Position numbers and translations under genes: made by a program | DNA from: Bacteroidales bacterium | Lineage (GTDB): Bacteria > Bacteroidota > Bacteroidia > Bacteroidales > UBA10428 | Length of the DNA: 12,326 bases | Assembly (NCBI GenBank): GCA_016926235.1 | Contig: JAFGOZ010000625.1 | Location: forward strand, 1 to 12,326 | Direction: 5' to 3' | The notes under the pieces: generated by a model | What the model was told of the DNA's origin: nothing | What the model saw: only the letters and a program-made list of their open reading frames with translations | Database searches by the model: none | Shown here: piece by piece, positions 1 to 8,900 of the stretch | Numbering within the stretch: position 1 is the stretch's first letter | Layout: each line of letters starts with the position of its first letter

Positions 1-170
1 GATTCTTCAAGTACCGGAATTTGCAATTCTGTACCAGCATTGAGTATATCGGGATTGTCGCCAATAATATCTTTGTTTAATTCGTAAAGATATTTCCAAA
101 AAGGTATTTTGAATCTGTTTGCGATAACATCAAGATTTTCACCTTTTTTAACGATATATTTTTTGGGCAT
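1..170 (-). CDS. LysM-domain protein, N-terminal part (runs off left edge)
   Basis: The visible 56 residues begin MPKKYIVKKGENLDVIANRF and end near LNAGTELQIPVLEE. This is one LysM module: the YxVKKGENL strand, the IA-x-RF helix and the closing AGTELQIP strand are all present. LysM modules bind N-acetylglucosamine polymers such as peptidoglycan. There is no signal peptide before the domain, so the protein is either cytoplasmic or a short structural LysM protein of the kind found in phage-tail-like assemblies; the sequence shown cannot decide between these. The ATG at 168-170 is preceded by AAAGGA about nine bases upstream, which supports this start. The 131 bp between this gene and the lipoprotein gene holds no convincing gene or terminator. 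Confidence 0.75.
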   Translation of the reverse strand, partial: MPKKYIVKKGENLDVIANRFKIPFWKYLYELNKDIIGDNPDILNAGTELQIPVLEE

Positions 171-301
171 TGCTATTTTTCCTTTTGTCTTCCCTATACA
201 TGCCAGTTCCTGTATTTGGCAGACATTAAACTTACATATGCTACCTATTACAGCAATAGAAATTTTAAGAAGCTAATATTTATTGCTAACCTACAATTTA
301 T

Positions 302-3300
302 TCATTGATCTCGAATACAACGTATGTATAGCCCATCGAATTTAGATACAAAATTATGGCCTATACTAGCATCACCAAACCCAATAACACGCATCCAAGC
401 ATTAGTGGAATCATATTCTGTTGAAGTCCACCAATAACTATATTCACGTTTCTCATAAAATACCCCACCACCACGAGTGCCTCCAGCACGCGCAGAAAAA
501 CCATATCTGTTCGTTGAACCTTCATTGGGAGATTTCCAATAAACAGTACCTGTTTCTTTTAACTCGCCTCCTGCAATGCTGGTTCCACCAGTGTAACTAA
601 TTAAGGTAGCCCACTCTGCATCAGTTGGAATATGCCAACCATTCGGAGCTATTTTTTTATTGCTTTTAGGGTCAATCACATGCCAATTATAAATTGTACC
701 ATAACTACTTTTATATGAAGCTGAATCATTATCATACCAACAGTATGCAGGAGAAGTAAACCCGTCCCAAGTAGCATTGTCTTCGACAAGCGTTAACCAA
801 GAACTATCACGGAAACGAGTAGTTTTTAGGTTCTCAACCATCCATACCTGATTTCCAATCTTAACTTCTGTATATAAATTCCCGTCAACATCCATTATCA
901 CCCATTTTGCATATAGTGTATCATCACCATAAATTTTTTCTGTTGAAAAATTCCATTGTCTTATGCACTCTGAATCATAACACCAGTTGGAGAATACATA
1001 ACTTTTCTTAATCGGATTAGAAGGTGTCGGCACAGTATCTCCATAATTAACCAGAATGAAACTCAACGGATCGCCACCCATTGTATTGAAAACCACCTTA
1101 TATTGATTTACCTTCCATTGTGCATATAACGTATCGTTCATGGCACCCATCTGATATGTCGACCCAGAAGCAATAATTCCACTGCCACCATTTTTCAATC
1201 TGCTCCATCCGTTAAATGAATAACCGATTTTCGTAAGAGTACTGTTGTCCAAAACCGTAACAGTTGCAGTATAAAGATAATCCATTGAAGCAGGAGCTGA
1301 TCCACCGTCATTCCCATTCCCGATATAGACCACTTTATATTTGTTTTTCGACCATCGGGCATATAGATTGACATTCTTATCTATTGTTATTTTATCTCCT
1401 GGCTGATAGTCCAGCCCATTACCCGCAGAATCGATATTCCATCCCACAAAAGAATATCCTGTTTTTGCAAGATCTCCTAAACCAGAAATAGTTATCTCCG
1501 TCTGATAAAGATGTGTAGTTTTTTGAGGTATCGTCCCACTTGTATTCCCATTCCCATGATAAGTAATAGTAAACTGTGCTTTTGTCCACTGTGCATATAG
1601 GTCTATACCTACAGCCCCCATAGTAAATTTATCCCCGGTTTTATAGGCTTTCCCGCTCCCATCCTCTTTGGTGTTCCATCCGACAAATGAATACCCTGTC
1701 TTATAGAGTGATCCACTATCAGAAATAGTAACTATTGTACCAGAATCGGAAGTAACCGTATTCGGCACATTGCCCCCGGTACTAGTCGTACTGTGGTAAA
1801 TGATTGAATATGTCGGATTTGTTGTCCACTTTACATAGAGCATTACTGCAGAATCGGGCATCGGAAATTTGGCACCAGCATTGTAACTTTCTCCTGTTCC
1901 ATCGCCTTTTGTATTCCATCCGGAAAAAGATGCACTGCTTTTTGAGAGTTTACCCGGATTGCCCGCAACCGTAACTTCTTTACCCTTGTAATAGGGATTA
2001 CTGTCTACTGGAACTGTTCCACTATCCGCACTGTTTTTATTGTAGGTAACGGTGTACGTTGGAAGAGCTGTCCACTTTGCATAAAGTACCATTTCAGATG
2101 CTGGCATTGTGAAGGTATCTGCAGCCGAAAACGAATTTCCACTTCCATTTTGAGCGGTATTCCAGCCTGTAAAAGTGTAACCATCCCTCTTGAGTGTACC
2201 TTTATCAGGAACTGTTACTGTTGCATGATAACTATATTTCTTAAGTTCAGGAGCATCCCCTGATGTGTTACTGTTTCCATTGAATGAAAGTGTAAACTGT
2301 TTAACTACCCACTGAGCATAGAAAGTGACATTGCCATTTACTGTAAAAGAGTCTCCCGATGCAACATTATCACCAGTGCCATCTTTTTTTGTATTCCATT
2401 TCGAAAATGAGTAACCAACCTTTGAAAGTGTATTACTACCAGCAACTGCGATCTTACTCCCTGGTTTATACTTAATGGTATCTAACGGAACTGTTCCACT
2501 ATCATTTCCGTTGCTATTATACGTAACCTTATATATAGTGGTGTCGATCATTTTAAGTTTGATATTCGGGAGAATAACCATTTCCGTGTCAGTTACTGCT
2601 ATCTCTGTTAGTGTCGTGTCATAGTATTTCGACAGACTTATTTTAAGTGAATAAGAATTACCAGATAGTGAGCTAAATACAAACAAACCAGCTGAATCGG
2701 TTGTATCCTTATTGTTTGATGGGGAAAGTATTACAGTCGCATTTTTCAATTTGGTGCCGGATGTATCAGTCACAACTCCTTTGACACCCCCACTGAAAGC
2801 GCGATACTTGAGTAAGAATGCTCTACTGGTGTCTATACCATATTCATTTGAAACAATACACTTGTAGGATGCAGTGTCATTGCTCGTAAATGATGTAAAT
2901 TTCAGGGAATCACTCTTTTTTCCTTCAAGTAAGACATTCCCTTTTATCCACGAATAAGTTAAAGGAGAATACCCTTCTGCTTTTACGTGCAATGTAAGAG
3001 GGTTACCACTAAATAGGGTAATCGTGGTATCATTTCTCTTTTCGAATTGTGGTTTATACCCCTTCGTCAGGATATAAAACGAAATAGAATCGGATGTGAT
3101 TAGTTCCCCACCGTCGTACATTGAATTGATATAAAGTTTGTGAACACCATCGGTGAGTTTCCCGAAACCGTATGTTCCAGCGGGCTGCCAGTCAATTGCC
3201 CAAACTTCGTTATCAATTTTGAATTTAAACAGACTTTCTTCCTTATTACCTTCAAGTGTGATTGTTACTGAATCAAAATGGATGGTGTCCTGATTTTTAA

Positions 3301-3445
3301 TACTTGAAGCTTCCTCATTGAGAATAATTTCTGGTGGGACGTATTTAAAGCCACCCTCATCAAACGGGTTGTCTCTATCGAATGAACACGAGAGTGGTAA
3401 CGCCACCCAATGAAGAATTAAGCAGACAAAATACCATTTTTTCAT
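302..3445 (-). CDS. Large surface lipoprotein: Ig-like, InlB-B repeats, C-terminal FISUMP domain
   Basis: A 1047-aa probable cell-surface protein. The N-terminus is a hydrophobic signal (residues 2-18) ending LPLSC, with C20 a plausible but imperfect lipobox cysteine. It is followed by SFDRDNPFDEGG, typical of FCB-group lipoproteins. Next come a beta-rich region (40-125), an Ig-like domain (about 132-213, with SYKCIVSNEYG), a carboxypeptidase-regulatory-like beta-sandwich (220-285), and seven Listeria-Bacteroides (InlB-B) repeats (305-848) of the GYSFxGWNTxxDGSG...LYAQW type. Last is a Fibrobacter succinogenes major paralogous (FISUMP) domain (851-1047), with DGNLYTEVKIGNQVWMVENL, NGWHIPTDAEW and GLYIRCIRD. 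In such proteins the repeats usually act as a stalk and the C-terminal domain as the exposed part; the ligand is unknown. The start has a GAAGGGA ribosome site about eight bases upstream. It lies 16 bp after the 294-aa gene, so the two are probably co-transcribed. Confidence 0.88.
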   Translation of the reverse strand: MKKWYFVCLILHWVALPLSCSFDRDNPFDEGGFKYVPPEIILNEEASSIKNQDTIHFDSVTITLEGNKEESLFKFKIDNEVWAIDWQPAGTYGFGKLTDGVHKLYINSMYDGGELITSDSISFYILTKGYKPQFEKRNDTTITLFSGNPLTLHVKAEGYSPLTYSWIKGNVLLEGKKSDSLKFTSFTSNDTASYKCIVSNEYGIDTSRAFLLKYRAFSGGVKGVVTDTSGTKLKNATVILSPSNNKDTTDSAGLFVFSSLSGNSYSLKISLSKYYDTTLTEIAVTDTEMVILPNIKLKMIDTTIYKVTYNSNGNDSGTVPLDTIKYKPGSKIAVAGSNTLSKVGYSFSKWNTKKDGTGDNVASGDSFTVNGNVTFYAQWVVKQFTLSFNGNSNTSGDAPELKKYSYHATVTVPDKGTLKRDGYTFTGWNTAQNGSGNSFSAADTFTMPASEMVLYAKWTALPTYTVTYNKNSADSGTVPVDSNPYYKGKEVTVAGNPGKLSKSSASFSGWNTKGDGTGESYNAGAKFPMPDSAVMLYVKWTTNPTYSIIYHSTTSTGGNVPNTVTSDSGTIVTISDSGSLYKTGYSFVGWNTKEDGSGKAYKTGDKFTMGAVGIDLYAQWTKAQFTITYHGNGNTSGTIPQKTTHLYQTEITISGLGDLAKTGYSFVGWNIDSAGNGLDYQPGDKITIDKNVNLYARWSKNKYKVVYIGNGNDGGSAPASMDYLYTATVTVLDNSTLTKIGYSFNGWSRLKNGGSGIIASGSTYQMGAMNDTLYAQWKVNQYKVVFNTMGGDPLSFILVNYGDTVPTPSNPIKKSYVFSNWCYDSECIRQWNFSTEKIYGDDTLYAKWVIMDVDGNLYTEVKIGNQVWMVENLKTTRFRDSSWLTLVEDNATWDGFTSPAYCWYDNDSASYKSSYGTIYNWHVIDPKSNKKIAPNGWHIPTDAEWATLISYTGGTSIAGGELKETGTVYWKSPNEGSTNRYGFSARAGGTRGGGVFYEKREYSYWWTSTEYDSTNAWMRVIGFGDASIGHNFVSKFDGLYIRCIRDQ
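902..2533 (-). repeat. Seven tandem InlB-B (Listeria-Bacteroides) repeats, coding
   Basis: These encode residues 305-848 of the lipoprotein: R1 305-379, R2 383-458, R3 463-540, R4 545-620, R5 624-698, R6 702-777 and R7 781-848. R1-R6 are 75-78 residues with the pattern YxVTYxxNGxxSGxxP, GYSFxGWNT, DGSG, FTM, LYAQW. R7 is shorter (68 residues) and closer to the classical InlB form (VVFNTMGGDPLSF...YAKW). The repeats differ clearly at the DNA level, so this is an old expansion and not a recent duplication. Confidence 0.85.
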
Positions 3446-3461
3446 TAAAACATCCCTTCGG

Positions 3462-4346
3462 TCAGAAGTCTATTACAAGCTGAAAGCCATTGGTTTTACC
3501 GAAAACAGGATACACAACAACTGCATCATTCTTCGTAGTATGCTCCCATACCAGTAGCCCAGTGCCGACGGATACGAGAGCTCCACCAATGATCCCTGTA
3601 ATCATCGAATATTTAACGGCTTTATCTATTTCACTAATATAAGAATGAATATCATCTTTTTGTTTTGTGTTATCATATTTTTTATCCTGGTCATAAGCAT
3701 GGAAAATAAAATAGCCCATTGTTCCTAAAAAACCAGTCCCAACGACTATAGAACTTATCCCGACAGGTTTAACCCATCCATTTGAATTGTTCCGGTGTGA
3801 CTTTGCAAGGTTCTCAGCGATGTTATAATCAAATGGAACATTACTGACTACATCAATAATCTTGTCGTGCAAAGTAAAATTAAACTGACCATTCTGACGG
3901 AAAAGACCTTGTGAAAGAATGATACTCTCATTTTTTGCCTTAATACCGAAAACAGAATAAGATATATGGAAATTGGACATTTTAACCGATTCAGCACTTT
4001 TTTCAATGATTATTCCGTTCCAGTCGAAGGGCTCAGGTGATTGACTTGAAATCTCATTAAATGAGCTGTCATTCACCGAAGTAAAAACTACAGGGTTTCC
4101 GGGGAGTCCTTCGACTTCAAGTCCTCCATACACAACAACACCAGTAAAAGGCATGAACAGAAAAACGCATCCATCTTTTATAACGGTCTTTTTATTATTA
4201 CCGATAAATAGATTTTCTTTAACGACGTAAGGGTTGCCGGAAGGCTTGAATATCTGACCACTGATATCACCAGAAATAGTAGTTTGGGCAGTTGCTGAAA
4301 ATGAGTTGAGAAGCAAGATGGTGAGAAAGAAAACAGATTTTCTCAT
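3462..4346 (-). CDS. Exported beta-helix-like protein with two C-terminal membrane segments
   Basis: A 294-aa protein of unknown function. Residues 1-20 form a signal peptide with an ATAQ-type cleavage site (cut near A20). Residues 25-170 are beta-rich and carry rungs such as GGLEVEGLPGNPVVFTS and FDWNGIIIEKSAESVKMSNF, the phrasing of right-handed parallel beta-helix proteins. Two glycine-rich hydrophobic stretches follow (about 194-217 and 245-267), separated by a charged DQDKKYDNTKQKDD loop. The protein ends in a short beta segment with a terminal phenylalanine (GFQLVIDF). Similar small envelope proteins accompany FISUMP lipoproteins in Fibrobacter-like genomes, but that is recollection, not shown here. 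It is the first gene of a probable operon with the lipoprotein 16 bp downstream. A GTAACA/TATAAT promoter candidate lies upstream. Confidence 0.75.
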   Translation of the reverse strand: MRKSVFFLTILLLNSFSATAQTTISGDISGQIFKPSGNPYVVKENLFIGNNKKTVIKDGCVFLFMPFTGVVVYGGLEVEGLPGNPVVFTSVNDSSFNEISSQSPEPFDWNGIIIEKSAESVKMSNFHISYSVFGIKAKNESIILSQGLFRQNGQFNFTLHDKIIDVVSNVPFDYNIAENLAKSHRNNSNGWVKPVGISSIVVGTGFLGTMGYFIFHAYDQDKKYDNTKQKDDIHSYISEIDKAVKYSMITGIIGGALVSVGTGLLVWEHTTKNDAVVVYPVFGKTNGFQLVIDF

Positions 4347-4440
4347 AAAACTTTTAATGTAAGTAGTAATGTATTCAAATTTTTGAGTGCTTTTTCATTT
4401 AAAATAATTTAAACCCGTTTGAAATTCTAAATTGTTTTGA

Positions 4441-4468
4441 ATTATAAGAATTTTTTTTATCTTGTTAC
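4441..4468 (-). promoter_or_regulatory. Candidate sigma70-type promoter for the envelope operon
   Basis: On the minus strand, GTAACA (4463-4468) and a perfect TATAAT (4441-4446) are separated by 16 bp. They sit about 95 bp before the ATG at 4346. The region is very AT-rich, so a TATAAT by chance is likely; the spacing is the only further support. The rest of 4347-4545 is AT-rich and holds no gene I can support. Confidence 0.3.
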
Positions 4469-4563
4469 GGTTTTCTGTTTTTTAAAATCGCTCAATTCAT
4501 GTTTTTTATATTTTTATTATTCTTTTTTATAAAGTTTTTGTTCTTCAGGTGCCCAAATATGTT

Positions 4564-4652
4564 GCACAACGGGTTGGCCAACAGCCGCAGTGTAAACGTA
4601 ATGCAATGTACTCAGTGCTTTACGTTTACATTGTGGCTTTGGCCTGTTATGC
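4564..4652. repeat. attC-like site A
   Basis: Left box GCACAAC (4564-4570), spacer GGGTT, arm GGCCAACAGCC (4576-4586). Right arm GGCTTTGGCC (4635-4644), T, right box GTTATGC (4646-4652). The arms pair perfectly except for one extra C in the left arm, the position where classical attC sites carry an extrahelical base. An inner stem of 13 bp with one mismatch pairs 4589-4601 with 4620-4632 (GTAAACGTA core). Length and nested structure fit a long attC of the VCR kind. It could also act as a terminator downstream of the VOC gene. Confidence 0.65.
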
Positions 4653-5307
4653 GATCGTTGACTGAGGCGCTCCTAATTTCCGCCCCCAACCTCTTATCTG
4701 ATTTTCTTATTAATATTATTAATTTACATTTTAACATAAAGTATGATTAGATGTTTTATCCTTCTATTTCCTTAAATCCCAAATGCTGAGTAAATCGCAA
4801 TAAATAACCATCAGGATCTAAAACCAAAAACTCTCTATTTCCTGTTACTTTATCATTTACTCTATACCAATTATCTTTCGGTAATGCAAACAGAGGATAA
4901 TTATTACTATTTAAGGCATTTATAGGTTGACTAATATCTTCAATTTCAAATTGTAAATTTATACCCCTTCCAAAAGGGTAGGATAATTCTCCTGTATTCC
5001 AAGTATCATTAATCTGTTCAATCATGATTTGTGAACCATCGAGAGATAAAAACATGAATTTACATTCATCTCGTTTGTATTCAACTTTAAATCCCAATAA
5101 ATCCACATAAAAGGTAGCACTTTTTTCGATGTTTGTAACGCTTAATTCAGGGATTAGCTTATTGTATTTTATGGGCATTTTTTCTATATCTTAAGTTAAT
5201 AAATTGTTTATGTTCTGATAGTTATAATTTTCTAAGTGTTTTCTTTTTTGTTTTCCATTTCCGGTTGGGGGCTCTTAGTTTCCGCGCCTCAGACAATGTC
5301 GCATAAC
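4646..5307 (-). mobile_element. Cassette unit 1 (VOC protein) with its own inverted ends
   Basis: The left end (4646-4691), read on the minus strand, matches the right end (5263-5307) read on the plus strand in three blocks: GGTTGGGGGC, GCGCCTCAG and TCGCATAAC. The R boxes are GTTATGC on the left and GCATAAC on the right, exact complements. Between the first two blocks lies a non-pairing stretch of about 12 bp. The unit is 662 bp with one minus-strand gene, a normal size for an integron cassette. Confidence 0.6.
4756..5178 (-). CDS. VOC-superfamily protein, bleomycin-resistance-like
   Basis: A 140-aa single-domain protein of the vicinal-oxygen-chelate fold. It shows the beta-alpha-beta-beta-beta pattern twice: IPELSVTNIEKSATFYVDLLGFKVEY at the N-terminus and INLQFEIEDI through FLVLDPDGYLLRF at the C-terminus, with PFGRGINLQ in between. 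The closing DPDGYLLRF has Leu/Arg where metal-dependent glyoxalases carry the last Glu ligand. This fits the bleomycin-binding (Ble/BRP) branch, which sequesters a drug without a metal; actual bleomycin binding is not shown. The W in NDTWNTGE and the WYRV segment are common in this branch. No strong ribosome site precedes the ATG; only AGAAAAA is seen. Such genes are common integron cargo. It is the only gene in its unit. Confidence 0.8.
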   Translation of the reverse strand: MPIKYNKLIPELSVTNIEKSATFYVDLLGFKVEYKRDECKFMFLSLDGSQIMIEQINDTWNTGELSYPFGRGINLQFEIEDISQPINALNSNNYPLFALPKDNWYRVNDKVTGNREFLVLDPDGYLLRFTQHLGFKEIEG

Positions 5308-5376
5308 GGGTCGGCAAACCGCACGAAGATTTACGGAACGATAGTGGAGTAAATTTTTGTGCTTTGCCTGTTGTTT
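5301..5376. repeat. attC-like site B
   Basis: Left box GCATAAC (5301-5307), spacer GGGTC, arm GGCAAACCGCAC (5313-5324). Right arm GTGCTTTGCC (5359-5368), T, right box GTTGTTT (5370-5376). The left arm is longer by two bases (CC) where site A has one extra C. An inner stem pairs AAGATTTAC (5326-5334) with GTAAATTTT (5349-5357). The right box is followed at once by a second GTTGTTTGG copy (5381-5389). Confidence 0.6.
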
Positions 5377-5867
5377 GTCTGTTGTTTGGCACCTCTTCAA
5401 AGGGCGCACTTCATTTTATAACTTTTGAAATTCTGCATTTTCAGCTGCTATATGTATAAATGAATTCCAATCGTTTACAAAAAACCTTCCTGTGAAATTA
5501 TTCTTATCAATAAATTTACTTAACATAAATTCTTTGTCATTATCGCTTAAATCTATCCATAAAGGTTTAATTTTCAGAAATGGGTAATTTGGATCAGGTG
5601 GTTCTATTGTTAAATATTTTACTCCGGTTAGAATCAGTTTTATCTTATTATCTTCACATGTAAGGTCTTCATCATTTTCTGTTGTTAATGGTGTTATTAT
5701 AAAAATTGCCTTTTTGTCTTCATAATTAATTTCAACTGAATGTAATGATGAATCATGAAAACCATTAGGTAATAATTTTTCTATTTCAAATATGGTCATT
5801 TTTTATTCACTCTTATTTTATTTCTTTCTTCGCGCCCTTTTCTTCGTGCCAAACAATTGCAAACAAC
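5370..5867 (-). mobile_element. Cassette unit 2 (small unknown gene) with its own inverted ends
   Basis: The left end (5370-5407) and right end (5832-5867) are inverted copies sharing GCGCCCTTT, GTGCCAAACAA and CAAACAAC, interrupted by short non-pairing blocks. TCTTC stands in the same orientation at both ends (5394-5398 and 5841-5845) inside the inverted arms. The unit is 498 bp with one minus-strand gene. Confidence 0.6.
5416..5799 (-). CDS. Small protein of unknown function with an LPNGFHDSSLHSVEI motif
   Basis: A 127-aa soluble protein with no signal or membrane segment. The N-terminal LPNGFHDSSLHSVEINYEDKKAIF resembles a motif (GFHDA/S followed by a beta-hairpin) that I associate with small hypothetical proteins of cassette arrays and immunity-like loci. 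I cannot assign it to a named family with confidence. The rest alternates short strands (KLILTGVKYLTIEPP, RFFVNDWNSFIHIAAENAEF) and is acidic, so a compact beta-rich fold is likely. The ATG at 5797-5799 has only a weak AAGAG upstream. It is alone in its unit. The gene body is more AT-rich than the SIR2 gene next door, suggesting separate origins. Confidence 0.65.
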   Translation of the reverse strand: MTIFEIEKLLPNGFHDSSLHSVEINYEDKKAIFIITPLTTENDEDLTCEDNKIKLILTGVKYLTIEPPDPNYPFLKIKPLWIDLSDNDKEFMLSKFIDKNNFTGRFFVNDWNSFIHIAAENAEFQKL

Positions 5868-5924
5868 GGGTTGCTCGAACTTTTAGTAGGGCTTTGACTA
5901 TTAGAACTTCGAGCTGTTATAAGC
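5861..5924. repeat. attC-like site C
   Basis: Left box AAACAAC (5861-5867), spacer GGGTT, arm starting GCTCGAA (5873-5879). Right arm ending TTCGAGC (5908-5914), T, right box GTTATAAGC (5916-5924). The hairpin 5873-5914 pairs seven bases perfectly, then loosely (CTTTTAGTAG against CTATTAGAA). It is shorter than sites A and B and has no clear extra base. Confidence 0.55.
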
Positions 5925-8900
5925 TGTTTTTAACATTGATATATAATGTACTTCTTGTTTGCGCCAGTTCACCGCTTTAAATTTGTATTTACCCCTCCTG
6001 TATACGCTTTTGTATAGACTTGTATCAGTATAAAAAATTATTTTAAAAGTTGAGGAAACATTGCTATCGGACCTTTTGCGGAAAAGGCAAGTGTATAAGA
6101 AACCTTAATACCATACTTCATTATTGTCCCTTTATATTTTGTCGCAGGACACACAATTTGTGGATACGAATCTGGTTTAATTAATGAAGAACCAGCTTGA
6201 ACTTTAACAATCGTGCCTTCAATTTTTAATTCGTCTGATTGGTTGCTTAAATCATTGGGACGGAAGTTGATGCGGTAAAGCTCATCACCGGGTATAACAT
6301 TTTTTATTGCAAACTGGAAAACGTCATCTGCTTTATCGAATCTACCATCAAGATATAACATACCACCGTAAACAGAAATAAAACGAGCATCACTCAAGCC
6401 ATAAAGTGTCCCATGCTCCAAAATGCTAATAGCTTTTCGATAACTTTCACCAGTATCTACTAAAGCTAAGGCAAATTCAATAAGTGGCCTGAAATCATCA
6501 ACATTAGATTTAACAATGGGTTCGAGTACTTCAATTGCTTTATCTGGTTGGTTTTGATTGCGATAAGCTCTTGCAAGGACATATCTTGCAACATTAGCGT
6601 TATGTTGTTCTCTTATTGCTGTTTCAAGCCTTGCTATCGATTGGGGAGTTTTACCCAAATGAGAAGCCATTTTTGAGGATAATACCCACAAAGATTCACG
6701 GTTGCGTACTGTTTTTAGCCCGTTTGAAATAGTTACTTCAGCTTTAGAAAAATAATCGAGAGATTCATCTCTGTCAAAATTTTCTATTTTACTGGACCAA
6801 GCAAAAAATAGTGAGGCGAGGCTTTCAAAACCATATGAATCACGAGTATTCAAAGTAATACTTTTATTATAGCAGCTTTCAGCTTGAATGAGATACTTTC
6901 TGCCTATGTCTAATGAATCTTGGACCATTGCTAATTGAGAAAGAATCTTTCCTTTTGTGTGGTGTAACACAAGTACGTTTTTATCCTTATCAATAGCTGA
7001 TTCTATTTGTTGCAAAGCTAGTGGATACTGATCAGCCCGCAAAAGCATTCTAGCATAGTGTTGTCTTACATATGGGCTTGTTGGATCCATTTTGCATGCT
7101 TGCTCAAAAAAGTGGATTTTACCCTCAAGAGTGCGAATACAATCGACGATCCTGTCGGATCGAACAAATTGATCGAATGCCCTAGCATCAGTACCGAAAT
7201 TCAGGTTAAGGCCTCGTAGCATTACCTGAATTAGTGTGTCCTTTTGAGAAGCATCAGCACAACGCTCCCAAACGATTGCGGCAATTTTATGGTGGCGCGC
7301 TCTTGAACCGAATATACCTTTATTTTCATCAATGCATTCTGAAATAATTACCCCTTCAGTAGGTACTTTCAATAATTGGTACATATCCGATATTGAAATT
7401 CCTAACAAATCACTTAGAAGATTATCTCTAATATAAGCACCATGTTGGTAGAAGCCACAAATGTAGAGATATGCAAGCTTGGACTGTTCACATTTTATAC
7501 CTCGATATTCAGATTCAATAATTGCATCAAAATTGTTGTTTTCGATTGTTTCACTCATTACAACCAAAAGCTCTTTATGATGCCTTTCTTTAATTATGTC
7601 AAATTGCATTTGGTGAGGAAGCTCTTCTATTTTTGAAAGAGCGTTATTTTTTGCCAGATATTCAAGAATTCTTTCGATTTCTGGATCACTTAATGGGTAA
7701 ATTGGAAATTCGATCGCCTTCGGCCGATTTAGGCTTTGATGCCATTCATTCATTCTTCCACCAACAATAAGCATAGCACGGTAACCAGATTCTCTGAGAA
7801 GGTGCAGGACCCTTTCAAGAGCAACAGCATATTGTGGGCAATTATCAACGACAAAAAAGACATTTTCGAATAGTGTTGAAGCAAATAAAACATCACCTTC
7901 AACTAATTCGGCGCCTGGTTTTAGAAAAAAAACTGCACCTGCATTTTCTTTAATAATTTGTACTGATAAAATACGTAACATGGTTGATATACCATATCCT
8001 GCAGAACCAAGTAAGGCAGCTATTCTTGCTTTTGACTTCGGTGTGGTTGCAAAATCTAGAATTACATCATACAAGTCATTTTGGACATCTCTTTCAAAAT
8101 AGTGTCCTTCGGAAATCAAGGACCAGTTTGGGAAATCTCCTCGTAAGAATTGCCGCAAATTAGGTGTCTCATTAAATTTAGTCTGGTTTACATATTCCCA
8201 AGAACTAAGGAGGCGAATTATTGATGCTGGGGCGGTATCGAATTTTGCTAAAAGTTCTGGCGGTACATTACTTTTTGCATTTTTATAAATATCTTGACCC
8301 GAATGAATGCCAATATTCGATGCTAAGCATGTTTCAACAAAATCTTTAAATTCACATTTAATCGAAATAATGTTTTTACTTTTTAATATTTCGTCATCCA
8401 ACTCGTTTATATATGGATCTATTCTAAAAGATTGGGGCAATTCTGTCGGATAAAAGTCTTCAATGGTCTCTTCAAGCAGAGCTTCCCAATTGGGGTCTGT
8501 ATTCGAATAACCAACATATAGAAGTGATGCGCTACCCATTTCAAACTTTAATTTTTCAAATAGCATCCTACGTCGCTCACGAAATTTTGTATAATCCGTT
8601 TTAGTGATTATAATGTTAGGAGAATCACCGGAAAGGAAAAAACCATGGACATGATATATTGGTACATCCACCAAAATATTAGTGCTTCTGCTATCGGAAG
8701 TAACTGAAAAGGAAACTGGGTTTTGCGGTGGTTTTGGGTTAAGTTGATAGGCACGTTCTATGCAATTATCGTAATTGGTAGTAAAAATAGAACGCCATCT
8801 AACTGTAGAAATCCATTGAAATACATCATCCGGAGTTAGTGAACCTAAATGCAAAGATAGAAAAGATTCCAGTTCTTTACGACCATAGCGAAGTTGAACA

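Noticed and set aside
171..301. Weak inverted repeats (TGCCA/TGGCA and GCAATA/TATTGC) after the lipoprotein gene
   Set aside because: The stems are five or six bp with long loops and no T-run on the transcribed strand, so they are not supportable as terminators.
4499..4750. Plus-strand open frame of 83 codons across site A
   Set aside because: It runs through the palindromic junction and its low-complexity AT-rich flank, starts with a run of Phe/Leu, and has no family resemblance. The frame is a by-product of the hairpin sequence.
5792..5980. Plus-strand open frame of 62 codons over junction C
   Set aside because: It covers the end of unit 2 and the start of unit 3 across the attC-like site, with no recognisable protein features.
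7442..7636. Plus-strand open frame inside the SIR2 gene
   Set aside because: It is fully antisense to the STAND part of a well-supported gene and has no ribosome site.
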